Source: Paenibacillus pasadenensis DSM 19293
Lineage (GTDB): Bacteria; Bacillota; Bacilli; Paenibacillales; Paenibacillaceae
Direction: 5' to 3'
Length of the DNA: 35,860 nt
NCBI RefSeq assembly: GCF_000422485.1
Contig: NZ_KE383849.1
Location: 1 to 35,860 of the forward strand
Shown here: positions 1 through 6,569 of the stretch, piece by piece
How the letters are laid out: each line of letters opens with the position of its first letter
Numbering within the stretch: position 1 is the stretch's first letter
The notes under the pieces: model-generated
Seen by the model: only the letters and a program-made list of their open reading frames with translations
Database searches by the model: none
Told to the model about the DNA's origin: nothing
Position numbers and translations under genes: made by a program

Positions 1-171
1 TTTTCCGCGTAACTCCCGTCGGTTCAGCACCCGCTTGTCCGAGTTACTCGGGTTTTCCGCGTAACTCCCCCGTCCGGGCACGCGTTTGAACCGAGCTGCT
101 CGGTTTTTCCGCGTAACTCCGCCGTTCGGGCCACGTTTGAATCGAGCTCCTCGGTTTTTCCGCGCAGCTCC
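1..171. repeat. 52-bp tandem hairpin repeat, about 3.5 copies
   Basis: The motif TTTTCCGCGTAACTCC or a close variant starts at 1, 53, 105 and 156, a period of 51-52 bp. Each complete copy folds as a short hairpin: an outer 7-bp stem (41-47 with 61-67; 93-99 with 113-119; 144-150 with 164-170), an inner CGG/CCG stem and a T-rich loop. Outer stems vary between copies: GAGTTAC/GTAACTC in one, GAGCTCC/GCAGCTC in another, with a T-A pair replaced by C-G. The same 13-nt core, CGGTTTTTCCGCG, recurs at 35818-35830. I see no coding sense, because the period is not a multiple of three. Confidence 0.8.
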
Positions 172-216
172 ACCAATGGGGCACTCGTTCGAGAGGAACT
201 GCTTAGTTGCAAAGCC

Positions 217-265
217 AAAAGGCGTTTCCTCCCTCGGCCGGACCGAGGAAGGAAACGCCTTTTTT
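217..265. terminator. bidirectional intrinsic terminator downstream of rdgB
   Basis: A long stem pairs GGCGTTTCCT (221-230) with AGGAAACGCC (250-259), with a further CCTCGG/CCGAGG stem inside. It is bordered by AAAA at 217-220 and a T-run from 260, so it can end transcripts in both directions. On the minus strand it would end the rph-rdgB transcript. Confidence 0.8.
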
Positions 266-465
266 GAGGGATGTGGCGAGCCGGCTGCGAACCGGCTGGC
301 TCCGCCAGCGCGGAACGCCCGAGCTGTGGCGGGACCGCCTCTCGCGGCGGCGTCGCTGCGGCGGGACGCCTCTCGCGGCGGCAACGCTGCGGCGGGACGC
401 TTCTCGCGGCGGCGGCGCGGCCGCAAGGACCGCGCCGTCCAGGCAGCTGAAGCTGCGCGGCATCG
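266..465. repeat. GC-rich intergenic stretch with a 31-bp tandem repeat
   Basis: This stretch has no convincing gene. Between about 329 and 420 a unit beginning GCGGGAC and continuing into CTCGCGGCGGC repeats three times, starting at 329, 361 and 392. The copies differ by a few substitutions. Open frames here are by-products of the GC content. Confidence 0.55.
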
Positions 466-1119
466 CTACAGCCGGATGCCTGAGCGCTCCAGCTCGGCGA
501 GCAGGCGGCGCAGCGCCTCGCCGCGATGGCTGACGCGCTGCTTCTCCTCGACGCTCAGCTCGGCGGCGGAGCGGCCGAGCTCAGGCAGCCAGAGCAGCGG
601 ATCGTAGCCGAAGCCCCCGCTGCCGCGCGGAGCGTCCAGCACGAAGCCTTCCATCGCGCCCTCGCTCTCGATGTAGCCGTCCCGCTCCGGCACGTACAGC
701 GCCAGCGCGCAGACGAAGCGGCCTGCGCTGAGCAGCCGGCCGCCGTCCGGCGGCGCGGCGGCGCGGCTGGACGCGTCCGCTCCGGCCGCCTCCAGCTCGC
801 GCAGCAGCTTGGCGTTGTTGCGCGCATCCGTCGCGCCCGGCCCGGAGTAGCGGGCGGAGTAGACGCCCGGCGCTCCACCGAGCGCGTCGACGCATAGCCC
901 GGAGTCGTCGGCGAGCACCGGCGCGCCGAGCAGGCGGCCGATCGTGCCGGCCTTGATGCGGGCGTTGGCGGCGAACGTGTCGCCGTCCTCTACCGGCTCG
1001 GGCAGCTCGGGGTAGTCCTTCAGGCTGCGCACGGACAAGCCGAGCCCGGCGAAGGCATGGGCGAATTCCTTCACCTTGCCGGCGTTGCCGGTGGCGACGA
1101 CGATATAGCCCCCGCTCAT
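466..1119 (-). CDS. rdgB: XTP/dITP pyrophosphatase (non-canonical purine NTP pyrophosphatase, RdgB/HAM1/YsnA family)
   Basis: The product is a cytosolic enzyme that hydrolyses XTP, ITP and dITP to monophosphates, keeping deaminated purines out of nucleic acids. The 217-residue protein starts with the family's TGNAGK nucleotide-binding motif (residues 10-15). It also has the ANARIKA segment, the catalytic ADDSGL motif (residues 70-75), [15 protein letters not shown] and a C-terminal SHRGEAL. An Ala/Pro-rich insertion in the middle (about residues 110-130) makes it slightly longer than the usual 190-200 residues. The ATG overlaps the rph stop codon as ATGA (1116-1119), so the two are translationally coupled. 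The order gerM-rph-rdgB matches gerM-rph-ysnA in Bacillus subtilis. A terminator lies downstream at 217-265. Confidence 0.95.
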   Translation of the reverse strand: MSGGYIVVATGNAGKVKEFAHAFAGLGLSVRSLKDYPELPEPVEDGDTFAANARIKAGTIGRLLGAPVLADDSGLCVDALGGAPGVYSARYSGPGATDARNNAKLLRELEAAGADASSRAAAPPDGGRLLSAGRFVCALALYVPERDGYIESEGAMEGFVLDAPRGSGGFGYDPLLWLPELGRSAAELSVEEKQRVSHRGEALRRLLAELERSGIRL

Positions 1120-1862
1120 GCTCGGCCCGTCCCGATGCGCGCGCCTGCGGCTCCAAGCGCCATCTGCTGAATCTCGATCAGCTCGCGGATTCCCTGCTCG
1201 CCGAGCGACAGCAGGCGGTCCAGCTCCTCGCGCGAGAACGGCTCCTCCTCGCCGGTGCCCTGCAGCTCCACGAACGAGCCTGCGCCCGTCATGACGAGAT
1301 TCATGTCCACCTTGGCGCGGGAATCCTCCTCATAGTGCAGGTCCAGGCGCGGCTCGCCGCCGATGATGCCGACGCTCGTCGAGGCGAGGTAATCCGTAAG
1401 GGGATAGACGGCGAACGGCGAGCGCGCGTCGATTTTGGCGACCGCCAGCGCCAGCGCGACGAAGCTCCCGGTGATCGACGTCGTGCGCGTCCCTCCGTCC
1501 GCCTGCAGCACGTCGCAGTCGAGCGTGATCGTCCGCTCGCCGAGCGCCTGCAGGTTGACGACCGAGCGCAGCGCGCGCCCGATCAGCCGCTGGATCTCCA
1601 TCGTGCGGCCGTTCACCTTGCCCCGCTGCGACTCGCGCTGGCTGCGCGTATGGGTCGCGCGCGGCAGCATGGAATACTCCGCCGTCACCCAGCCCTTGCC
1701 CTGTCCTTTCATAAAAGGCGGGACCCGCTCCTCGACCGAGGCGGTGCACAGCACCTTCGTGTCTCCGGCCTCGATCAGCACCGAGCCCTCCGCATATTTG
1801 TTCACGCCGACCGCGATCGCGACCGGCCTCAGCTGGCTCGGCTTGCGTCCATCCGATCTCAT
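1116..1862 (-). CDS. rph: ribonuclease PH
   Basis: This is a phosphate-dependent 3'-to-5' exoribonuclease that trims the 3' ends of tRNA precursors and acts as a hexameric ring. The 248-residue length is typical. Diagnostic segments are [10 protein letters not shown] at the N-terminus, the [17 protein letters not shown] motif, [15 protein letters not shown], and the phosphate-site region [18 protein letters not shown]. An AAGGAGG ribosome site sits about 12 nt upstream of the chosen ATG. rdgB follows with a 4-nt overlap. The gene lies downstream of gerM, but a terminator-like hairpin (1983-2024) separates them, so it probably has its own promoter or relies on read-through. Confidence 0.96.
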   Translation of the reverse strand: MRSDGRKPSQLRPVAIAVGVNKYAEGSVLIEAGDTKVLCTASVEERVPPFMKGQGKGWVTAEYSMLPRATHTRSQRESQRGKVNGRTMEIQRLIGRALRSVVNLQALGERTITLDCDVLQADGGTRTTSITGSFVALALAVAKIDARSPFAVYPLTDYLASTSVGIIGGEPRLDLHYEEDSRAKVDMNLVMTGAGSFVELQGTGEEEPFSREELDRLLSLGEQGIRELIEIQQMALGAAGARIGTGRA

Positions 1863-1982
1863 TCTGACTGAACTCCTCCTTCATTCGCATCCGTGCAAGT
1901 AGCCCCCATTGTAGCAGACGCGCCCGCGAAAATCATCCCGCCGCCTGCGGGCCTTCCCCATCCCGTCATGAGCCGGACGCGG

Positions 1983-2024
1983 AAAAGCCCGCTCCGGGCG
2001 GCCTGAGCCGGACGGAAGCGGGCT
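1983..2024 (-). terminator. terminator downstream of gerM
   Basis: An inverted repeat AGCCCGCT (1986-1993) / AGCGGGCT (2017-2024), extended by CCG/CGG, is followed on the minus strand by TTTT. It lies just past the gerM stop and would partly or fully separate gerM from rph. Confidence 0.65.
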
Positions 2025-2061
2025 ATCGCTGCGGCAAGGGTTTCCTGCCGGAATCGTTGGG

Positions 2062-3147
2062 CTAGGACTTGAAGGCGTTCAGCTGCTCCGGCCGGCTGAC
2101 CGGCTCCGTGTACGACGTGTCGAGCTCATCCTTGAAGTCGGAGGCGCCGTTCAGCTTGATCTGCACCTGGTCGACGCCGGCGTTGTCGGTCAGCGACAGC
2201 ACGACCGCGCGCATCATCTCGGCCGGAGCGACATCGCCTTTTTTGTACGCCTCGTCCTTCAGGTCGAGCGTGATCGTATCCTTGTTCTGCGTAATCTTGT
2301 CGACGCTCACGTCCTGCAGCCAGACGGGCAGCAGCCGGCTTTCCTCCAGCGGGCCTTCGGTGAGCTGGTCGAGCGCTGCCGTCAGCTTGTCGGTCGTCCG
2401 GGGAACGAGACGGGTGACCGGCACGAAGTAAGGATCGCCAAGCTCGGTCTTGCTGGAGAAATAAAGCGTCACCGGCGTGGACAAGCTGTAGTCGACTCCG
2501 CTGTCGGCCTCCAGATTGATGCCGATCGCGCGGGTGAGGGCGCGGTCGAGCGGATATTGGCCGACCGGCATTTCCTGCAGCCGCTCGCCTTCCTCCCACA
2601 GCTCCACGCCTTGAATGCCGTCCAGGCCCGTCAGCGTATACGTGATCGCCTCGAGCATCGTGCGCTCGTCCTGCTCGTTGTAGTCGCTGAACTGCTTGGA
2701 GAACTCGACCGTGGCGAGCTTCGTCTTTTCGTTGACCTGAACGTTCAGCACCTGCGTGCCTTGGGGAAGCACGCCGCTGAAGCCTTCAGGCAGCAGCTTC
2801 GAATAAGCGCCACCGTCCACGAGCAGCTCGAGCGCCTGCGCCTCGGCCGTCAGCTTGCTGTCCAGCTTGGCCTGAATCGTGACGGGAGCGAGATAGCCCT
2901 CGGCGTCCTTGAGGTAGACGGTCAGGCCGGATGCCTCGCCCTGCGCCGACACCTCGGCCGAGCCTGTCGCCGCCGCGGACGTCTGGCCGTCCGCGCCTGT
3001 AATGGCCGATCCGGTCTCGCCTTGCGGCGGATCGACGGCCTTGCTGTCCGACGGCGAGAACCAGCCGCAGCCGGCCACCATGACCGGCAGCGTCAGAGCT
3101 CCCGTCAACGCCGCCTTGCGAATCCATCTGTAGCGCTGCTGTTCCAT
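2062..3147 (-). CDS. gerM: GerM-type lipoprotein with two GerMN domains (sporulation/germination)
   Basis: The family acts in sporulation and in the spore's later ability to germinate; in B. subtilis GerM is a lipoprotein linked to the engulfment apparatus. The 361-residue product has a basic, hydrophobic N-terminus ending in a lipobox, VMVAGC, with the lipidated Cys at residue 27. A low-complexity Ala/Gly/Ser linker follows. Two GerMN repeats come next: the first at about residues 75-210 (beginning LTVYLKDAEG), the second at about 220-345 (beginning TPVTLYFSSK). A GGGAGG ribosome site precedes the ATG by about 10 nt. It lies upstream of rph and rdgB, as in Bacillus, and is divergent from the PgpA-like gene. 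Confidence 0.92.
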   Translation of the reverse strand: MEQQRYRWIRKAALTGALTLPVMVAGCGWFSPSDSKAVDPPQGETGSAITGADGQTSAAATGSAEVSAQGEASGLTVYLKDAEGYLAPVTIQAKLDSKLTAEAQALELLVDGGAYSKLLPEGFSGVLPQGTQVLNVQVNEKTKLATVEFSKQFSDYNEQDERTMLEAITYTLTGLDGIQGVELWEEGERLQEMPVGQYPLDRALTRAIGINLEADSGVDYSLSTPVTLYFSSKTELGDPYFVPVTRLVPRTTDKLTAALDQLTEGPLEESRLLPVWLQDVSVDKITQNKDTITLDLKDEAYKKGDVAPAEMMRAVVLSLTDNAGVDQVQIKLNGASDFKDELDTSYTEPVSRPEQLNAFKS

Positions 3148-3217
3148 GTTCCTGTATCCTCCCTTGGTTACCGGCCGCGTTTGCGCCGCCTGGTGGTACT
3201 AGCCCGTTTGTAGTACT

Positions 3218-3247
3218 ATTTGTATGGGTTGTACCATCCTTTTAGAC
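3218..3247 (-). promoter_or_regulatory. candidate sporulation (sigma-E-like) promoter for gerM
   Basis: On the minus strand CATACAAAT (3218-3226) resembles the sigma-E -10 element (CATACA core). GTCTAAAA (3240-3247), 13 bp upstream, is a loose match to its -35 element. Sigma-E control of gerM is known in Bacillus. The -35 match is weak, so this is a suggestion only. Confidence 0.3.
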
Positions 3248-3285
3248 CAAGCTTGTTCCCAAAACCGTCCAAGGGGGTTTCCAGC

Positions 3286-3840
3286 ATGTCCAAACCTGCC
3301 GCTTATGCCCTCAACAGCAAGGCTGTCGCCGAGGCGACAGCCGAATGGCTCGCCAAGCGAGGCGTGACAAAAGCCGAGATCGCCGAGCTGACCTTCTTCC
3401 TGCAGAAGGATTATTATCCGGACCTGTCTCTGGCGGAATGCGAAGAGAACATCGAGGCGGTCCTTTCCAAACGGGAAGTCCAAAATGCGATCCTGACCGG
3501 CATCCAGCTCGACCTGCTTGCCGAGGAAGGCCGGCTGCTGCCGCCGCTGCAGGAAATGATTCGCAACGACGAGGGGCTGTACGGCTGCGACGAAATTCTT
3601 GCCCTGTCCATCGTCAATGTCTATGGAAGCATCGGCCTGACGAACTTCGGCTATGTCGACAAGCTGAAGCCCGGCATCCTCGTCCGTCTCAACGACAAGC
3701 ATGACGGCCAGATCCATACGTTCCTCGACGACATCGTCGGCGCGATCGCGGCAGCCGCCGCAAGCCGCATCGCCCACCGCAAGCAGGCCGAGCGCGAGGA
3801 AGCCCGCGGCGAGCGCCAGGACGACGTGCCTCTGCCCTAG
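3286..3840 (+). CDS. phosphatidylglycerophosphatase A-like protein (YutG/PgpA family), copy 1
   Basis: PgpA-fold proteins can dephosphorylate phosphatidylglycerophosphate, the last step of phosphatidylglycerol synthesis. For the YutG branch of Firmicutes the substrate is less certain. The product is 184 residues from the ATG at 3286, which has AAGGGGG eight nt upstream; an in-frame ATG at 3220 lacks a comparable site. Family segments include KREVQNAILTGIQLDLL, GLYGCDEILALSIVNVYG, GLTNFGYVDKLKPG and the acidic FLDDIVGAIAAA near the C-terminus, followed by a charged tail. The stop codon TAG lies inside CTAG, the left border of a MITE-like element. A paralogue with the same motifs is at 34831-35331. 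Confidence 0.85.
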   Translation: MSKPAAYALNSKAVAEATAEWLAKRGVTKAEIAELTFFLQKDYYPDLSLAECEENIEAVLSKREVQNAILTGIQLDLLAEEGRLLPPLQEMIRNDEGLYGCDEILALSIVNVYGSIGLTNFGYVDKLKPGILVRLNDKHDGQIHTFLDDIVGAIAAAAASRIAHRKQAEREEARGERQDDVPLP

Positions 3841-3923
3841 GGCATGTTTGCAAACCTGCTCAAGGGCATCTATCACCGCCTTTTTGCCCCCTGCTTCATT
3901 CGGGGGATGCAAACACGCCCTAG
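3837..3923. mobile_element. 79-bp MITE-like element flanked by CTAG direct repeats
   Basis: The element spans 3841-3919. Its ends, GGCATGTTTGCA (3841-3852) and TGCAAACACGCC (3908-3919), are inverted copies with one mismatch. CTAG stands immediately outside each end (3837-3840 and 3920-3923), as a target-site duplication would. The GTTTGCAAAC-type ends and a CTAG/YTAR target recall the IS5 superfamily. The interior has a second inverted repeat (CCCCC/GGGGG near 3885-3906) and no coding capacity. The left CTAG supplies the stop codon of the upstream gene. It could instead simply be an elaborate 3' hairpin. Confidence 0.6.
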
Positions 3924-3978
3924 GCCGGGAGCAGCACCGGCGCGGGAGCCGTCCGCCGGCCCGACCGACCCGATCGCC

Positions 3979-4022
3979 AAAAAGCGTCCCGCCCCGTGCG
4001 AACGGGGAAGGACGCTTTTTTT
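3979..4022. terminator. bidirectional terminator between pgpA-like gene and cupin gene
   Basis: The stem AAAAAGCGTCC (3979-3989) pairs with GGACGCTTTTT, with an inner CCCCG/CGGGG stem, and ends in a T-run through 4022. It serves the plus-strand PgpA-like gene and the convergent cupin gene. The outer arms are nearly identical to those of the nagA terminator at 13448-13494. Confidence 0.85.
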
Positions 4023-4073
4023 GACGCGTCTGCTCGTGAACCGGCCGGCGCCGAGCCAGCCCGGCAAGCCAGG

Positions 4074-4430
4074 CTAGAATGAAGCGAGCTCCTCCATCTC
4101 GACGACGAGCTGCCCGCCCTCGACGACGATGACGGTCATGCCCGTCCTGGAGCCGGACTCATGCTCCTCGCCGGCCTCCCAATAAGCGGCCTGGCCCGCC
4201 TTTACGGAAATCCGCTTGCCGTCCGCTCCGCTCACCCAGCCTTCCCCGTCGATCAGCAGGAACAGCTGGCTCGCCTCCGCGACATGCCTGCCGACGATGC
4301 CGTTCGCCTCGATCCGCACGCTGCTCAGCTGAATCCGCCCGTCATGACGGGTAATGCCGGAGAACATGACGCCCTGGCTCGAAAAGGCATCGATCGGCCA
4401 CTCCCGGCCCGGCAACTGGTAGATCTTCAT
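4074..4430 (-). CDS. small single-domain cupin protein
   Basis: The 118-residue product is one conserved-barrel cupin domain. The first cupin motif is recognisable around GRHVAEASQLFLLIDGEGWV, with a His and a Glu as possible metal ligands. The second includes KAGQAAYWEAGEEHESGS, where the usual His is present. The substrate cannot be told from sequence; such proteins are often sugar-binding, isomerase-like or signal-sensing. The ribosome site GAGAGGAG lies eight nt before the ATG. It is a minus-strand gene downstream of the hydrolase/methyltransferase pair, separated by about 100 bp. Confidence 0.75.
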   Translation of the reverse strand: MKIYQLPGREWPIDAFSSQGVMFSGITRHDGRIQLSSVRIEANGIVGRHVAEASQLFLLIDGEGWVSGADGKRISVKAGQAAYWEAGEEHESGSRTGMTVIVVEGGQLVVEMEELASF

Positions 4431-4527
4431 CCGCTCGACTCCTCTCGCTTCTTCTTTTGCCGGTCACGATCCTGCTGTCCGCCGCCGAAACGGCAATTTG
4501 CGGCGCCCTGCCTGCTGCTGCCCGCTG

Positions 4528-5679
4528 CTATCCGATGCCGTTCTCGCGAGCCACCCCGCGATAGCGGATCGCCCCGTCCGCGCGGAAGCGAGCCTCCGCC
4601 CGCCCGTCCCGCTCGAGGTAGGCGAGATGGGCCAGCGTCTCGCTGAGCGCGAAGCGCAGGTTATGGATGTTGCGCCGCAGATGGACGCCGAACTCCAGCT
4701 CGCACAGCTCGAACGCGCTGGCCTCCCCCCGCTCCGCAAGCAATCCGAGCAGATGCTCCAGCCGGCGCGCATGATGCTCGGCGATCTCGCGAGCCCGCTT
4801 GCCCGCGTCCGCGAACAGCTCGCGGTGGCCGGGATAGACGCGCTCGGTCGGCAGCTCCGCCAGCTCAGCCAGGCTCGCCAGATAGGAGCGCAGCGGATCG
4901 GGATCGACGCCGTCGCCCGGCAGCAGGCTGATGTTGGGCGTGATGCGCGCCAGCACCTGATCGCCCGCGATCAGCTCGCGCCGGCCGGGCTCGTACAGGC
5001 ATACCGCGCCGGGAGCATGGCCCGGAGCGTCGATCAGCCTCCAGCTGCGGCCCCCGAGCCCGACGCTCTCTCCCGGCTCGAGATAGGACGGCTGCGGCTG
5101 CGGCTCGACCCGCTCGCGGAACGAATCCAGATGCGGTCCGAGAAGCGCGAGCAGCTCGTCCGGCATGCCGTGGCTGCGGAACCACGCTTCCAGCTCGCGC
5201 GGGAAGCGGCTGTCCGTTCCCCACATGCGGACCGCGTACCGATGCGCCTGCCGCGTCATCCAGACGGGACAGCCATGCTCCTGCTGCATCCATCCCGACA
5301 GGCCGTAATGGTCGGGATGCTGGTGGGTCAGCAGCACGCGGCGGATGTCTCCGCGCGCGATGCCGGCCCGCTGCTGCAGCTCGCGCCACATCGTCCGCGC
5401 ATCCTCCGTATTGAGGCCGGGGTCGATGACCGTCCAGCCGCCGTCCGGCTCGGGGACGAGGTAGGCGTTGACGAAGCGCAGCGAGTACGGCAGCGGCACA
5501 GGTACCCGCAGCCAGCCCCCGCCAAGCGGCTCCGCCTGAAGCGGATCGCGTCCGGCTCCCATGCCCGGCCTGCCGGCGTCGCTCGCATCTCCCGGCGGCC
5601 GGCCGGAGGCGTCCACCGCTCCCGACGGCCGGACGGCTCCGGCTTCCGGCGCTTCGCCGTGCTGCCGGCGCTCCGTCAT
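4528..5679 (-). CDS. metallo-beta-lactamase-fold hydrolase
   Basis: This is a cytosolic MBL-fold hydrolase with a two-metal active site. The HxHxDH signature is present as THQHPDHYG. Further metal ligands follow in DAPGHAPGAVCLY, AGDQVL and YPGHRE. The C-terminal 80 residues look like the winged-helix tail of the LACTB2/glyoxalase II-like branch. The first 45 residues are Pro/Gly/Ala-rich and not part of the fold. The ATG overlaps the methyltransferase stop (ATGA, 5676-5679), which supports this start, although the Shine-Dalgarno is very close. An in-frame ATG at 5562 would remove the odd extension. The substrate is unknown. Confidence 0.85.
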   Translation of the reverse strand: MTERRQHGEAPEAGAVRPSGAVDASGRPPGDASDAGRPGMGAGRDPLQAEPLGGGWLRVPVPLPYSLRFVNAYLVPEPDGGWTVIDPGLNTEDARTMWRELQQRAGIARGDIRRVLLTHQHPDHYGLSGWMQQEHGCPVWMTRQAHRYAVRMWGTDSRFPRELEAWFRSHGMPDELLALLGPHLDSFRERVEPQPQPSYLEPGESVGLGGRSWRLIDAPGHAPGAVCLYEPGRRELIAGDQVLARITPNISLLPGDGVDPDPLRSYLASLAELAELPTERVYPGHRELFADAGKRAREIAEHHARRLEHLLGLLAERGEASAFELCELEFGVHLRRNIHNLRFALSETLAHLAYLERDGRAEARFRADGAIRYRGVARENGIG

Positions 5680-6419
5680 GGCCTCCGTCCGAACAGGACG
5701 AGGCGCTTCGAGCGCTCGGGCTCGTAGGGCTCGCCGTCATACCCGCCGCCAGTCGCCTCGAGCACGAGACCCGCTTCCGCCAGCGCCGAGCGGAACCACG
5801 GCTCGCCGAGCAGGCGCACGCTTTCCGTGTAGCGCCGCGGCTCGCCGCCTGCGGCATCCGTCAGCTCGATCTTCTTGACGACGCGCCCATGCTCGATGCA
5901 GCGGCGCTCGACGATGACGGTGCCGGTCTCCTCGTCCACCCGCCTCGACTCCGGCACGAGCGTGCTCTTCACCTGCTCGGCATTGAGGAAGTCGATGACG
6001 AACCGCCCTCCGGGCCTGAGAATCCGCCTCATCTCGCGCAGCACCTGCAGATGCTCCCGGTCCTCCTCGAAATAGCCGAACGAGGTGAACAGATTGACGG
6101 CCGCGTCGAACTGTCCGTCCTCGAACGGCATCCGGCGCATGTCTCCCTCGAACCAGGACACGGCCTCGCTGCCGGGCTGCGAACGCGCCTCCCGCAGCAG
6201 CGCCTGCGACAGGTCGAGGCCGCTCACCTCATAGCCGAGCCGGCTGAGCGCCAGCGAATGCCGGCCCATGCCGCAGCCGATATCGGCGATCCGAGCTCCG
6301 GGCCTCAGCTCCAGCCGCGCGGCCAGCCGTCCAACCTCCCGCTCCGCCTGCTCCCAGTCGCGATGCCGGTATGCGATCTTGTAATCCTCGCCAAAACTGC
6401 GCACGAACCATTCCGACAA
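5676..6419 (-). CDS. class I SAM-dependent methyltransferase
   Basis: The product is a soluble methyltransferase with the Rossmann-type SAM fold. Motif I is ADIGCGMGRHS, followed by an acidic strand end (GLDLS), a motif III-like GDMRRMPFEDGQFDAAVNLF segment and the post-motif LRPGGRFVIDF. The acceptor is not evident. I place the start at a TTG at 6419: AAGGAG lies nine nt upstream and the product then begins SEWFVRSFGEDY, typical of this group. An alternative TTG at 6440 has a poorer site. The downstream hydrolase overlaps by 4 nt, so the two form a coupled pair. It is divergent from the ger operon. Confidence 0.82.
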   Translation of the reverse strand: MSEWFVRSFGEDYKIAYRHRDWEQAEREVGRLAARLELRPGARIADIGCGMGRHSLALSRLGYEVSGLDLSQALLREARSQPGSEAVSWFEGDMRRMPFEDGQFDAAVNLFTSFGYFEEDREHLQVLREMRRILRPGGRFVIDFLNAEQVKSTLVPESRRVDEETGTVIVERRCIEHGRVVKKIELTDAAGGEPRRYTESVRLLGEPWFRSALAEAGLVLEATGGGYDGEPYEPERSKRLVLFGRRP

Positions 6420-6511
6420 GCCAGTCCACTCCTTCTTCAAGGACCCGCTTCCAGGCCCCTCTCTATCGTCCTGTTATTGTACTCCAACAGCGGCCGATCC
6501 GGCAAAGCTTG

Positions 6512-6541
6512 GCATAGACTGCCCGCCAGAGCGACATACTA
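6512..6541 (+). promoter_or_regulatory. sigma-G-type promoter for the germinant receptor operon
   Basis: GCATAG (6512-6517) and CATACTA (6535-6541) are separated by 17 bp. They match the forespore sigma-G consensus (-35 GHATR, -10 CATNHTA) closely. The predicted start near 6549 leaves a short leader before the ribosome site and the ATG at 6570. Forespore expression is established for ger operons in Bacillus. Confidence 0.7.
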
Positions 6542-6569
6542 CGGCTGAACTGGAAGGGAGAGGAAGGAC

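Noticed and set aside
24-218. A 64-codon minus-strand frame with repeated ELRGKTE-like peptides
   Set aside because: The peptide repeat only reflects the 52-bp DNA repeat. The period is not a multiple of three and no ribosome site is present, so structure explains the sequence better than coding.
3194-3236. TGGTAC/GTACCA inverted repeat between gerM and the PgpA-like gene
   Set aside because: The arms are only six bases and 31 bp apart, which is not enough to propose an operator or hairpin.
3844-4077. Possible transposase remnant inside and after the CTAG-flanked element
   Set aside because: The translation shows no transposase motif and the frame runs through a terminator. A non-coding MITE-like element fits better.
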